64,000 nt of DNA from Paracoccaceae bacterium (GCA_029862205.1 JAOTXT010000012.1:16822-80821), one strand, 5' to 3'. Positions 25,546 to 33,826 are shown, counted from the stretch's first letter. The notes: generated by a model from the sequence alone, not told the origin. Translations and numbers: made by a program.

Positions 25546-27198
25546 ATGGCATCCTACCAATACGTCTTCCACATGGACGGGGTCACCAAGTCCTACGGCT
25601 CGAAGAAGGTCTTCGAGAACATCCGGCTCAGCTTCCTCCCCGGCGTCAAGATCGGCGTTGTCGGCGTCAACGGCTCGGGCAAGTCCACGCTGATGCGGAT
25701 CATGGCGGGCCTCGACAAGGACTATCAGGGCGAGGCCTGGGCGGCCGAGGGTGCCCGCGTCGGCTACCTGCCGCAGGAGCCGGAGCTCGACCCCACCAAG
25801 GACGTGCGCGGCAACGTGATGGAAGGCGTCGCCGCCAAACAGGCGAAGCTCGACCGCTATAACGAACTGGCCATGAACTATTCCGACGAGACGGCGGACG
25901 AGATGGCCAAGCTCCAGGATCAGATCGACGCGGCGAACCTCTGGGACCTCGACGCCCAGGTCGATGTGGCGATGGAGGCGCTGCGCTGCCCGCCGGACGG
26001 GGCCGATGTCAGCACCCTTTCGGGTGGCGAAAAGCGCCGCGTCGCGCTCTGCAAGCTGCTGCTCGAGGCCCCCGAGATGCTGCTGCTCGACGAGCCCACC
26101 AACCACTTGGACGCCGAGACCATCCTGTGGCTGCAAAAGCACCTGATCGAGTATCCCGGCACGGTCCTGATCATCACCCATGACCGCTACTTCCTGGACG
26201 AGATCACCGGCTGGATACTCGAACTCGACCGCGGCCGCGGCGTGCCGTGGGAAGGGAACTACTCGTCCTGGCTCGAACAGAAGGCCAAGCGGCTGGAGCA
26301 CGAGGCGCGCGAGGACAAGTCGCGCCAGCGCACGCTGGCCCGCGAGCTGGAATGGATCCGGCAGAGCCCCCGCGCCCGCCAGGCCAAGTCGAAGGCCCGC
26401 ATCAACTCCTACAACGAACTCGCCAACCAGTCCGAGCGCGAGCGGGTCGGCCGCGCCCAGATCATCGTGCCCCATGGTCCCCGCCTTGGCGGCAAGGTGA
26501 TCGAGGTCGAACACCTCAAGAAGGGCTATGGCGAGAACCTGCTGATCGACGATCTGTCGTTCTCGCTGCCGCCGGGCGGCATTGTCGGCGTGATCGGCCC
26601 GAACGGGGCGGGCAAGACCACGCTCTTCCGGATGCTGACGGGGCAGGAGGAACCGGATGCGGGCGCGATCACCTTCGGCGACACCGTGGAGCTGGCCTAT
26701 GTGGACCAGTCGCGCGACAGCCTGGACGGCTCGAAGACCGTGTGGGAGGAAATCTCGGACGGGCTCGACGTGATCCAATTGGGGGACGCCGAGATGAACA
26801 GCCGCGCCTATTGCGGCGCCTTCAACTTCAAGGGCGGCGACCAGCAGAAGAAGGTCGGGCAGCTATCGGGCGGCGAGCGCAACCGGGTGCATCTGGCAAA
26901 TCTGTTGCGCCGGGGCGGCAACGTGCTGCTGCTCGACGAGCCGACCAACGACCTCGACGTCGAGACGCTGCGCGCGCTGGAAGACGCGCTCGTCAACTTC
27001 GCCGGCTGCGCCGTGGTGATCAGCCACGACCGGTTCTTCCTCGACCGCCTCTGCACCCATATCCTGGCGTTTGAGGGCGAAAGCCACGTCGAATGGTTCG
27101 AGGGCAATTTCGAGGAGTACGAACAGGACAAGATTGCCCGGCTGGGGCCCGACGCGGTGGAGCCGAAGCGGATTAGGTATAAGAAGTTTAAGAGGTGA
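25546..27198 (+). CDS. ettA: ABC-F translation factor EttA
   Basis: This 550-aa soluble protein has two ABC domains. Domain 1 has GVNGSGKST at 40-48, LSGGEKRR and LLLDEPTNHLD; domain 2 has GPNGAGKTT near 348, LSGGERNR and LLLDEPTNDLD. The EttA-type opening MASYQYVFHMDGVTKSY, the arm insertion in domain 1 and the linker with KSKARINSYNEL identify the energy-dependent translational throttle that binds the ribosomal E site. No membrane segment is present, as expected. A small ORF overlaps its stop. Confidence 0.95.
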   Translation: MASYQYVFHMDGVTKSYGSKKVFENIRLSFLPGVKIGVVGVNGSGKSTLMRIMAGLDKDYQGEAWAAEGARVGYLPQEPELDPTKDVRGNVMEGVAAKQAKLDRYNELAMNYSDETADEMAKLQDQIDAANLWDLDAQVDVAMEALRCPPDGADVSTLSGGEKRRVALCKLLLEAPEMLLLDEPTNHLDAETILWLQKHLIEYPGTVLIITHDRYFLDEITGWILELDRGRGVPWEGNYSSWLEQKAKRLEHEAREDKSRQRTLARELEWIRQSPRARQAKSKARINSYNELANQSERERVGRAQIIVPHGPRLGGKVIEVEHLKKGYGENLLIDDLSFSLPPGGIVGVIGPNGAGKTTLFRMLTGQEEPDAGAITFGDTVELAYVDQSRDSLDGSKTVWEEISDGLDVIQLGDAEMNSRAYCGAFNFKGGDQQKKVGQLSGGERNRVHLANLLRRGGNVLLLDEPTNDLDVETLRALEDALVNFAGCAVVISHDRFFLDRLCTHILAFEGESHVEWFEGNFEEYEQDKIARLGPDAVEPKRIRYKKFKR

Positions 27199-27467
27199 CG
27201 CTGCCGCCGCTCCGGCCATTGACGATGGCTTCGGTCATATTGTCAGGGATCGTCGTCCTTTATTTCTTTCCCATCTTTCCGTCGGACACGAAGGAAGATG
27301 GGTCCGTTGAATTTCGTGCCTACGGCGTAATCGGCCTTGCGATCATGTCACGGTTCGTAAGCGGTCATTTCGGGAATTCAGGCATTCAGGGATGGCTGAT
27401 GAGCCTTTGGGGCGCGTTCGAATTGATTTTCTACGGCGGTGCGCTTGGGATTTTGTTCATGAATTGA
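27195..27467 (+). CDS. Small membrane protein of unknown function
   Basis: The frame of 90 codons starts at a GTG overlapping the ettA stop (GTGA). It encodes hydrophobic segments at about 10-28, 42-55 and 66-88 (WLMSLWGAFELIFYGGALGILF). Base composition is less GC-rich than ettA. It could be a real small membrane protein co-translated with ettA. No family is recognised. Confidence 0.4.
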   Translation: MTLPPLRPLTMASVILSGIVVLYFFPIFPSDTKEDGSVEFRAYGVIGLAIMSRFVSGHFGNSGIQGWLMSLWGAFELIFYGGALGILFMN

Positions 27468-27658
27468 TAATTGCGTTAACAACCGTGGACCCAGAACATG
27501 TCGGGTTTGGCATCGTCGTAGCAATGCTCTGGGCCGAGGTCGGCGGACTGTTTACGATGCTTTTCTACTTATTGGAGCTTCCGAATCTCTTGGCGGTCAT
27601 TTCGGCGGTTGTAATCGTGCACATATCGGCGCGATGGGAGCGCGCGCGCAGCAAGTAG
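27464..27658 (+). CDS. Small hydrophobic ORF ending in a REP
   Basis: A frame of 64 residues overlaps the end of the preceding small ORF. A TTG (27464) or GTG (27485) would start it, without a clear ribosome site. It has two hydrophobic stretches (FGIVVAMLWAEVGGLFTMLF and LLAVISAVVIVHISA). Its TAG stop is inside the GTAG head of the REP at 27655. It may be a remnant of a longer gene cut by the REP insertion. Confidence 0.3.
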   Translation: MIIALTTVDPEHVGFGIVVAMLWAEVGGLFTMLFYLLELPNLLAVISAVVIVHISARWERARSK

Positions 27659-27678
27659 GGTGCGTGCTTGCACGCACC
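27655..27678. repeat. REP element, left outer copy
   Basis: GTAGGGTGCG, a short GTGCTTGCAC core, then CACC form a palindrome with the GTAG head typical of REP sequences mobilised by RAYT transposases. It faces the inverted copy at 27748-27771. Confidence 0.85.
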
Positions 27679-27706
27679 ATTCAACATCGCCACCGGCAAA
27701 AACACC

Positions 27707-27722
27707 GGTGCTCGCACGCACC
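27707..27722. repeat. Partial REP copy
   Basis: GGTGCTCGCACGCACC is an internal REP fragment lying between the two complete left-hand copies. Confidence 0.6.
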
Positions 27723-27747
27723 ATCATTTCGACCCGCGTTCTCCAAC

Positions 27748-27771
27748 GGTGCGTGCAAGCACGCACCCTAC
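27748..27771. repeat. REP element, left inner copy (inverted)
   Basis: It is the reverse complement of the copy at 27655 and ends in CCCTAC. The RAYT stop codon (TAG read on the minus strand, 27768-27770) lies within it. Confidence 0.85.
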
Positions 27772-28259
27772 ATCCATTCCGGCCCCGCGCGGCCCATGCG
27801 GATGTCGCGGTGAAGCGAGGAATGCGGCCAATCCCGCGCCCGCTCAACGAATCCGTGCTTCACCGGGTTCCACCAGCAATATTCCACATGCACCCGGTAA
27901 TCCTCGGCGTCGCGGATGTGGTGCTCCCAGTATCGCCGCTGCCAGATGCCGCGTTCGGCGCGCGTGACGTGGCTCTGCCTCAACCGGCCTTTCGGAAGCC
28001 CGAGCGAGAAGCGCGTCTTGATCTGCCGCCATCGCAGCGCATAGTCGTTGTCGGCACCGGGCAGGGTCAGTACGGCGTGCAGGTGGTCGGGAAGCACGAC
28101 GAGCGCATCGACGGCAACGGGCCGCCGCTTCAGCGTCGCATTGAAGGCAGATCGAAACAGGTCGATCCTCTGGACCAGCAGGTCCGAGCCGCGGTCTGCC
28201 AAGGCCACGGTGAAGAAGATCGTCGCCCCGGGAACGCGCGGACGAAGGTAGTTAGGCAT
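27768..28259 (-). CDS. REP-associated tyrosine transposase (RAYT)
   Basis: This 163-aa Y1 transposase of the TnpA-REP/IS200-like group has the metal-binding HxH in LPDHLHAV (H59, H61) and the motif VEYCWWNPVKHGFV, where Y127 is the likely nucleophile. IWQRRYWEHHIRDAEDY is also typical of the family. Such single-copy enzymes cut and join single-stranded REP DNA. It is flanked on each side by an inverted pair of REPs with GTAG heads, the classic REPtron layout. The ribosome site is weak. The catalytic residues look intact, so it may be active. Confidence 0.9.
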   Translation of the reverse strand: MPNYLRPRVPGATIFFTVALADRGSDLLVQRIDLFRSAFNATLKRRPVAVDALVVLPDHLHAVLTLPGADNDYALRWRQIKTRFSLGLPKGRLRQSHVTRAERGIWQRRYWEHHIRDAEDYRVHVEYCWWNPVKHGFVERARDWPHSSLHRDIRMGRAGPEWM

Positions 28260-28293
28260 CCTGCAACATTCGCTCCAGCATGGTTAACAATTC

Positions 28294-28317
28294 GTAGGGT
28301 GCGTGCTCGCACGCACC
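28294..28317. repeat. REP element, right inner copy
   Basis: GTAGGGTGCG, a GTGCTCGCAC core and CACC form the same palindrome as the left side with one base difference in the loop. It lies 35 bases upstream of the RAYT start. Confidence 0.85.
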
Positions 28318-28344
28318 GTTTGATTGCGAGCCGCGTGCCCCAAC

Positions 28345-28368
28345 GGTGCGTGCGAGCACGCACCCTAC
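28345..28368. repeat. REP element, right outer copy (inverted)
   Basis: It is the reverse complement of the copy at 28294, ends in CCCTAC, and completes the right-hand REP pair of the RAYT locus. Confidence 0.85.
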
Positions 28369-28493
28369 CGGCCGCTCTCCCCACGCTGCCAAACCCGCCC
28401 GATCAACTGCGCGTGATCGGTGGTCCTTTCCTTCCCCTCGGGCGGAGCCCACCGGATATCGTCGACCAAACCCTATTCCCAGAGGCTCCGCCC

Positions 28494-28889
28494 ATGCCCC
28501 CACTCCGCCCCGCCCTCGCCGCCGCGCTGCTTGCCGCCCTCGCCCTCCCCACCCTCGCGGGCGACCGCACCCCGCTGACCGCCCCCGAACTGACCGAGCT
28601 CCTGTCCGGCAACACCGAGACCTGGAGCACCCTTGGCGCCGGCTATTACGACCCCTCGGGGAGCATCGCGTTCATCTGGAAGAAGAAGCCCGGCTCGGGC
28701 GAGTGGAAGATCACCGCCGATCAAGAATCCGGGGACGGCAAGCTCTGCCTCAAGATCACCGAGTGGTACGGCCAGGACTTCAACTGCAGCTGGACCTATT
28801 TCCGCGAGGACGGGGACATCTATTCCCTGAACCTCAAGACCGACAAAGCGACCAAGATGCCCGGCTTCACGCCGGGCAAGACGTTCTGA
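28494..28889 (+). CDS. Secreted protein, DUF995-like
   Basis: This 131-aa protein has a signal peptide (residues 1-22, cleavage near TLA-GDRTPL). The mature domain reads LTAPELTELLSGNTETWSTLGAGYYDPSG, then GEWKITADQ and KLCLKITEWYGQDFNCSWTYF with two cysteines that could pair. The pattern of a threonine-rich start, YYDPSG and W-K followed by LC resembles small DUF995 periplasmic proteins. Function is unknown. An AGAGG ribosome site precedes the ATG. A REP pair of a second type follows. Confidence 0.7.
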   Translation: MPPLRPALAAALLAALALPTLAGDRTPLTAPELTELLSGNTETWSTLGAGYYDPSGSIAFIWKKKPGSGEWKITADQESGDGKLCLKITEWYGQDFNCSWTYFREDGDIYSLNLKTDKATKMPGFTPGKTF

Positions 28890-28906
28890 CGGCGCAGGGT
28901 TTTCAG

Positions 28907-28963
28907 GTAGGGCGGGGTTTACCCCGCCGTTGCGCTTCGTTGGCGGGACAAATCCCGCCTAAC
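28907..28963. repeat. Second-type REP pair
   Basis: GTAGGGCGGG, TTTA, CCCGCC at 28907-28928 faces GGCGGGACAAATCCCGCC at 28942-28959 in inverted orientation. The head GTAGGG is shared with the RAYT REPs but the stem differs. Confidence 0.75.
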
Positions 28964-28980
28964 GGCTGACCTTTCAGACC

Positions 28981-29085
28981 GTTGCGCAAAATGACGGATG
29001 AGCGCGCGCCAACCGTGAACAAACGGTAAATCGATTTGAAATTTACATTAGTTTCAATTAGATATCGAGAATCTCACACGTGAGA
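28981..29085. repeat. 105-bp diverged repeat, copy 1
   Basis: This AT-richer element starts GTTGCGC, contains AGCGCGCGCCAACCGTGAA at 29001-29019, and ends at 29085 with TCTCAC-AC-GTGAGA. An inverted copy of exactly the same length lies at 38540-38644. By hand alignment 70 of 105 bases match without gaps, with the best conservation at positions 21-50 and 91-105. It follows a REP pair, as does the other copy. Confidence 0.7.
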
Positions 29086-29115
29086 CGGCGTGAATTTGAC
29101 CCGCACCGCCGCCGC

Positions 29116-29137
29116 GTAGGGCGAGGTTCGCCCCGCC
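29116..29137. repeat. Second-type REP, degenerate
   Basis: GTAGGGCGAGGTTCGCCCCGCC is an imperfect palindrome with the same GTAGGGCG head as 28907 and the copy at 38665. It lies about 80 bases before the GNAT gene. Confidence 0.6.
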
Positions 29138-29219
29138 ATCGCGCCGGAACGGCGGGGGGCGGTTGCCTCGGCTGGCATGCGGTGTGCCATCCGGCTAGGG
29201 TCACGGCAATGCAATAGCC

Positions 29220-30071
29220 ATGGCAACGCCCCACCCCATGACCCTTTCCATCCGCCCCATGACGCCCGCCGATCTGGACACCGCTATCGGCTGGGCCGCC
29301 GCCGAGGGCTGGAACCCGGGGCTCGCCGACGCCTCCGCCTTCCTGGCCGAGGACCCGGGCGGGTTCCTGATGGGCTGGCTGGGGGACGAGCCGGTCTCGT
29401 CGATCTCGGTCGTGCGCTATGGGGATGGGTTCGGCTTTCTCGGTTTCTACATCGTGACACCCGGGTGGCGGGGTCAGGGTCACGGGCTCGCCACCTGGCG
29501 GGCGGGCATGGACCGGCTCGAGGGCCGCGTCGTCGGGCTCGACGGCGTCGTCGCCCAACAGGATAATTATCGCGAATCTGGCTTCGTGCTGGCCCACCGC
29601 AACATTCGCTATGGCGGCACGGTCGAGGTAGAGGCGCCCGACGATCCGCGACTGACCGGCCGCCTCGCACCACAGGATTGCGCGGCGCTCGACCGCATCT
29701 TATTCCCGGCTGGCCGCGGCGCGTTCCTTGCCGCCTGGCTCGGCGCGCCCGGCCATGTGGTCCGGGCAATCGCCGAGGACGGCGCCGTCACCGGCTACGG
29801 CGTGCTGCGTCCGTGCCGCGAGGGGGCGAAGATCGGCCCGCTCTTCGCCGCGACCGAGGCGGATGCCGATCTCCTCTTCCGCGCCCTCGCCGCCGAGGCA
29901 CCGCCCGGGCCGGTTTTCCTCGATCCGCCCGAGCCGAATACCGCGGCGATCCAGCTGGCCGAGCGCCGTGGCCTGGTCCCGTCCTTCGAGACCGCACGCA
30001 TGTATCGCGGCCCGGCACCCGAGCTGCCGCTGAACCAGATCTTCGGCATCACCACCTTCGAGCTGGGCTAG
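29220..30071 (+). CDS. GNAT-family acetyltransferase (two-domain)
   Basis: This 283-aa protein has an N-terminal GNAT domain with the acetyl-CoA motif FYIVTPGWRGQGHGLATW (residues about 77-95). A second domain (about 140-280) ends AERRGLVPSFETARMYRG, as in YitH-like two-domain acetyltransferases. GNAT enzymes transfer acetyl groups to amines. The acceptor is unknown. The ribosome site is weak; an in-frame ATG at 29238 is an alternative start. It stands alone between a repeat-rich gap and dpaL. Confidence 0.85.
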   Translation: MATPHPMTLSIRPMTPADLDTAIGWAAAEGWNPGLADASAFLAEDPGGFLMGWLGDEPVSSISVVRYGDGFGFLGFYIVTPGWRGQGHGLATWRAGMDRLEGRVVGLDGVVAQQDNYRESGFVLAHRNIRYGGTVEVEAPDDPRLTGRLAPQDCAALDRILFPAGRGAFLAAWLGAPGHVVRAIAEDGAVTGYGVLRPCREGAKIGPLFAATEADADLLFRALAAEAPPGPVFLDPPEPNTAAIQLAERRGLVPSFETARMYRGPAPELPLNQIFGITTFELG

Positions 30072-30235
30072 CGCGGCATCGGTGCCGAGGCAGTGATCGT
30101 CAGACGGGTTTGCAGCCGCGCCTGGGCGTGATATTCGAGGAATGGGCTCATGCCCGATGACGACCGGCCGATTGCGCGGCCCATTAGAAAGCGGGTGTGT
30201 ATCCTTTGCTTCGTTTGTCAGGAGAGCCGACCTAG

Positions 30236-31420
30236 ATGCCGCTTTCGCATTTTCGCCAGGCGCCGAAACTTGCCGCCCATTTGCGCAATGTCGTCCAGCC
30301 AGGCCCCTATCCCGAGCGACTAGACGCGCTGTTCTCGCAGCAGATGGCGCGCGACGCCTTGTCCGAGATCAGCCAATGGCCCGGATATGCGCCGACCCCG
30401 CTGCGCAGCCTCGACAAGCTGGCCGGAGCGCTGGGGCTCGGCGAGGTGCTCTATAAGGACGAGAGCCAGCGCTTCGACCTCGGATCGTTCAAGGCGCTGG
30501 GAGGGGCCTATGCGGTGCTGCGGCTGCTCAGCGACAAGCTGGGTGTCTCGACGTCCGAGCTGCGCGCCGGCGCCGCCCACGACGCGGCGGCGCAGATCAC
30601 GGTGACCACCGCGACCGATGGCAACCACGGGCGCTCGGTCGCCTGGGGCGCGCGGCAAGCGGGATGCAAGTGCCGGATCTATGTCCACAAGGACGTCTCG
30701 GAGAACCGCGCCGCGGCCATGACCGAGCTCGGCGCCGAGCTGGTGCGGACCACCGGCACCTACGACGATTCGGTGCGCCAATGCGCCGCCGAATCGGCGC
30801 AGAACGGCTGGTTCGTGGTCTCTGATACCTCTTACGAGGGCTATCTGAATGTGCCGCGCCAGGTGATGGCGGGCTACACCGCGCTCGCCTCCGAGGTAAT
30901 GGAACAGGCCGAAGGGCCGGTCACCCACATCTTCCTGCAAGCCGGGGTCGGTGGAATGGCGGCGGCGGTCGCAGCGCGCTATTGGATGGAGCACGGTGCC
31001 GCCCTGCCCCGGATCGTGATCGTCGAGTCTGAATACGCCGCCTGCTTCCTGAAAAGCGCCAAGCAGGGCCGCGCCGCCAAGGTCCGGATCCGCCACGAGA
31101 CGGTGATGGCTGGAATGTCCTGCGGCGAGGTCTCGGTGGTGGCATGGGAAATCCTGCGCCGCACCGCAGGTCATTTCGTCACCATCGCCGACAGCACCGT
31201 GGCGCCCGCGATGCGGATGCTGGCCTCGGGCGTCGCGGGCGGTGGCGAGATCGAGGCGGGCGAGTGTTCGGTCGCCGGGCCCGTCGCCCTGATCGCCGCG
31301 GCCTGCGATCAGAACCTGCGCGAGTCGATGCAGCTTGATGGCGAGTCGCGGGTGCTGCTGATCGGCACCGAGGGCGCGACCGACCGCGCGATTTATGACG
31401 ACCTGCTGAAAGCCGTCTAA
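30236..31420 (+). CDS. dpaL: Diaminopropionate ammonia-lyase
   Basis: This 394-aa fold-type II PLP enzyme converts 2,3-diaminopropionate to pyruvate and ammonia. It has the Schiff-base lysine K86 in RFDLGSFKALGGAYA, TATDGNHGRSVAWGA, and the phosphate-binding QAGVGGMAA. SYEGYLNVPRQVMAGYT and KVRIRHETVMAGMSCGE fit DpaL rather than threonine dehydratase. The next gene, an M24 peptidase, begins two bases after its stop, so the two form an operon that probably degrades a conjugate or analogue of diaminopropionate. Confidence 0.93.
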   Translation: MPLSHFRQAPKLAAHLRNVVQPGPYPERLDALFSQQMARDALSEISQWPGYAPTPLRSLDKLAGALGLGEVLYKDESQRFDLGSFKALGGAYAVLRLLSDKLGVSTSELRAGAAHDAAAQITVTTATDGNHGRSVAWGARQAGCKCRIYVHKDVSENRAAAMTELGAELVRTTGTYDDSVRQCAAESAQNGWFVVSDTSYEGYLNVPRQVMAGYTALASEVMEQAEGPVTHIFLQAGVGGMAAAVAARYWMEHGAALPRIVIVESEYAACFLKSAKQGRAAKVRIRHETVMAGMSCGEVSVVAWEILRRTAGHFVTIADSTVAPAMRMLASGVAGGGEIEAGECSVAGPVALIAAACDQNLRESMQLDGESRVLLIGTEGATDRAIYDDLLKAV

Positions 31421-31422
31421 AC

Positions 31423-32580
31423 GTGGCGGCACCGCCCCGAGGGTTCCCGGCTAGCGAATTCGAGGCCCGTCTCGAGCGGGCGCAACGGGCGATGGCGGCC
31501 GAGGGCCTCGCGGCGCTCCTGCTCAGCACCGAGCCTGAGATCCGCTGGTTCAGCGGCTTCCTGACCCAGTTCTGGCAAAGCCCGACCCGGCCCTGGTTTC
31601 TGGTCGTGCCCGCGCGTGGCAAGCCGGTCGCGGTGATCCCGGGGATCGGCGCCGAGTGCATGGGCCGGACCTGGATCGAGGATATCCGCACCTGGTCCGC
31701 GCCCGATCCCGAGGACGATGGCGTCGGCCTGTTGGCTGCGGCGCTCAGCGAGCACGCAGGCACGGGGGCGATCGGTTTGCCGATGGGGCCGGAGACACAT
31801 CTGCGGATGCCGCTCAATGATTTCGAGCGCCTGCGCGCCGCGCTGCCCAGCACCGAGTTCCGCGACGCGACCGGTCTGATCCGCGCGCTTAGACGCATCA
31901 AGTCCGAGGCCGAGATCGACAAGATCCGGTTCGCGGCCCAGGCCGCCTCGTCGGCCTTCACCCGGGTCCCCGATATCCTGGCGCCTGGCATGACGGAGAC
32001 CGACGCTTTCCGCGCCTTCAAGATCGCCGCGCTCGAGGCCGGCCTCGACGACGTCGCCTATCTGGTGGGCGCGGCGCGCTCGGGCGGCTATGGCGACATC
32101 ATCTCGCCACCCGCCGACCGGCCGTTGACCCAAGGCGATGTCCTGATCCTGGATATCGGCGGGGTCCATGACGGCTATTATTGCGACTTTGACCGGAACT
32201 TCGCCGTGGGCGCGGTTGGCGACGCGGTGCACAGAGCACACGAGACCGTCTGGCAGGCAACCGAAGCCGGATTGGCGGCGGCCCGGCCCGGGGCGACCTG
32301 CGCCGATCTCTTCCGCACGATGCAGACGGCGATGGGGGGCGATGCCGAGCCCAATGTGGGCCGGCTGGGGCATGGGTTGGGGATGCAGTTAACCGAGCAT
32401 CCGTCACTGACGCCGTGGGACCAGACGGTGCTGGAGCCGGGATTGGTTCTGACACTCGAGCCCGGGATGGAGATCTCGCCTGGCAAGCTGATTGTTCACG
32501 AGGAAAACATCGTAGTCCGAAACGGCCCGCCGGAGCTTCTGACCGTCCGGGCGCCGCGCGAGATGCCGGTCATCGGCTAA
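31423..32580 (+). CDS. M24-family peptidase (Xaa-Pro/ectoine-hydrolase-like)
   Basis: This 385-aa protein has a creatinase N-terminal domain and a pita-bread C-terminal domain. All five metal ligands are visible: D244 (LILDIGG), D255 (YYCDFDRN), H317 (GHGLG), E346 (TLEPGME) and E360 (HEENIV). The group includes prolidase and ectoine hydrolase DoeA. It starts at a GTG two bases after dpaL. Co-expression with a diaminopropionate lyase suggests it opens or cleaves an amide or ring precursor of that amino acid. Its 3' end overlaps the FAD gene tail-to-tail by 11 bases. Confidence 0.9.
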   Translation: MAAPPRGFPASEFEARLERAQRAMAAEGLAALLLSTEPEIRWFSGFLTQFWQSPTRPWFLVVPARGKPVAVIPGIGAECMGRTWIEDIRTWSAPDPEDDGVGLLAAALSEHAGTGAIGLPMGPETHLRMPLNDFERLRAALPSTEFRDATGLIRALRRIKSEAEIDKIRFAAQAASSAFTRVPDILAPGMTETDAFRAFKIAALEAGLDDVAYLVGAARSGGYGDIISPPADRPLTQGDVLILDIGGVHDGYYCDFDRNFAVGAVGDAVHRAHETVWQATEAGLAAARPGATCADLFRTMQTAMGGDAEPNVGRLGHGLGMQLTEHPSLTPWDQTVLEPGLVLTLEPGMEISPGKLIVHEENIVVRNGPPELLTVRAPREMPVIG

Positions 32581-33826
32581 CCCGAGCCGGGGACCTCGGC
32601 GCCATCGGGGTGCGCACATGTTCCGGCCTGAGACCCAGCCCGATCAGCCTGGCAGGAAAGCGCCGTAGCCACGGCCAGCTATGGAAGAGGCGGATCATCC
32701 AAGGCGCGCGCGGAGGAGCGGTGTCGGCGCTCAGCGTCTCGGCGATTAGGCTGTGCTGCAAACCCAGTTGCAGGCGCTGGGTCATGCGGGTCGGCCAGCC
32801 ACGCCGGGCAGCGACGCGCCGCAAGTCGTCCACGCTCGGCGCGCCCTTGGTTAACGGCCCTGCCAACAGGTTCGCCGCCGCGACCGCATCCTGGATCGCC
32901 AGGTTGATGCCGACACCAGCGACAGGCGACATGGCGTGAGCCGCGTCTCCGATGCACAGGAACCCTGGCCGGCACCAATCGTGCAGGCGGTCGACCTTCA
33001 CGGTCAGCAGCTTGACCGCGTCCCAACCCTTCAGACGGCCGACCGGTTCGGCGATCTCGGGCATCAGGCCGGTCAGCTCGGCCTGGAAATCGGCGAAGGG
33101 GCGTTGGCGCAAAGCCGCGTCGCCGCCCTTCGGGATCACATATCCCGCCTGCCAATAATCGCCCCGTGAATCCGATCTGGGCAGAAGGATTAGGATCCGC
33201 CCAGCACCGAACCGGCCGAGCGGGGCGTCCATGCCATCGGGTCGGTCCAGTCGGAACCACTGCACATCCATCGGGGCGCCAAAGTCCTCCCCAATCAACC
33301 CAGCCTGTTCGCGCAGCACCGAGTGGCGACCATCGGCGGCCACCACCAGATCCGCGCGGATCGCAAGCGGCCCTTTCGGCCCAACCGCCTCGACGCCGGC
33401 GATCCGGCTATTCTCACGGATCAGACCTGTCGCCTGGGTGTTCATGTGCAGCGAGAACCACGGCCAGGATCCTGCTGATCCCGCGAGAAAATCCAGGAAA
33501 TCCCATTGCGGCATCAGCGCGATGAACGGACAGGAAACCCGCAATTTCCGGAAGTCCGCGACCGTATAGGTCTCGCCGCCGAAATCCACCTCCAACCGTT
33601 CGACCCGCTGATGCGGCAGGGCCAGCAGACCATCAAGAAGCCCGAGCTCGGCAATCACTTCAAGGGTCGAGGGATGCAGCGTGTCGCCCCGGAAATCTCG
33701 CAGGAAATCACCATGCTTCTCGAGCACCGCGACCTCGATTCCGGCACGCGCAAGCAACAGCCCAAGCATCATGCCGGCGGGCCCGCCGCCGACAATACAG
33801 CATCGCGTTGTCAGTTGATTGGTCAT
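32570..33826 (-). CDS. FAD-dependent aromatic-type monooxygenase
   Basis: This 418-aa flavoprotein has an N-terminal dinucleotide fold (CCIVGGGPAGMMLGLLLARA with an acidic end VLEKH). The DG motif VVAADGRHSVLR and the second FAD motif FLCIGDAAHAMSPVAGVGI are those of the p-hydroxybenzoate hydroxylase family. The substrate may be an aromatic ring or a polyketide-like molecule. The ATG at 33826 gives MTNQLTTRCCIVGGG and is preferred over longer frames. It is convergent with the M24 gene and divergent from an MFS gene. Confidence 0.88.
   Translation of the reverse strand: MTNQLTTRCCIVGGGPAGMMLGLLLARAGIEVAVLEKHGDFLRDFRGDTLHPSTLEVIAELGLLDGLLALPHQRVERLEVDFGGETYTVADFRKLRVSCPFIALMPQWDFLDFLAGSAGSWPWFSLHMNTQATGLIRENSRIAGVEAVGPKGPLAIRADLVVAADGRHSVLREQAGLIGEDFGAPMDVQWFRLDRPDGMDAPLGRFGAGRILILLPRSDSRGDYWQAGYVIPKGGDAALRQRPFADFQAELTGLMPEIAEPVGRLKGWDAVKLLTVKVDRLHDWCRPGFLCIGDAAHAMSPVAGVGINLAIQDAVAAANLLAGPLTKGAPSVDDLRRVAARRGWPTRMTQRLQLGLQHSLIAETLSADTAPPRAPWMIRLFHSWPWLRRFPARLIGLGLRPEHVRTPMAPRSPARVSR

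Noticed and set aside
27655..28368. CRISPR array
   Set aside because: The repeated units are inverted REP palindromes of about 24 bases around a transposase gene, not direct repeats with regular spacers. No cas gene is present.
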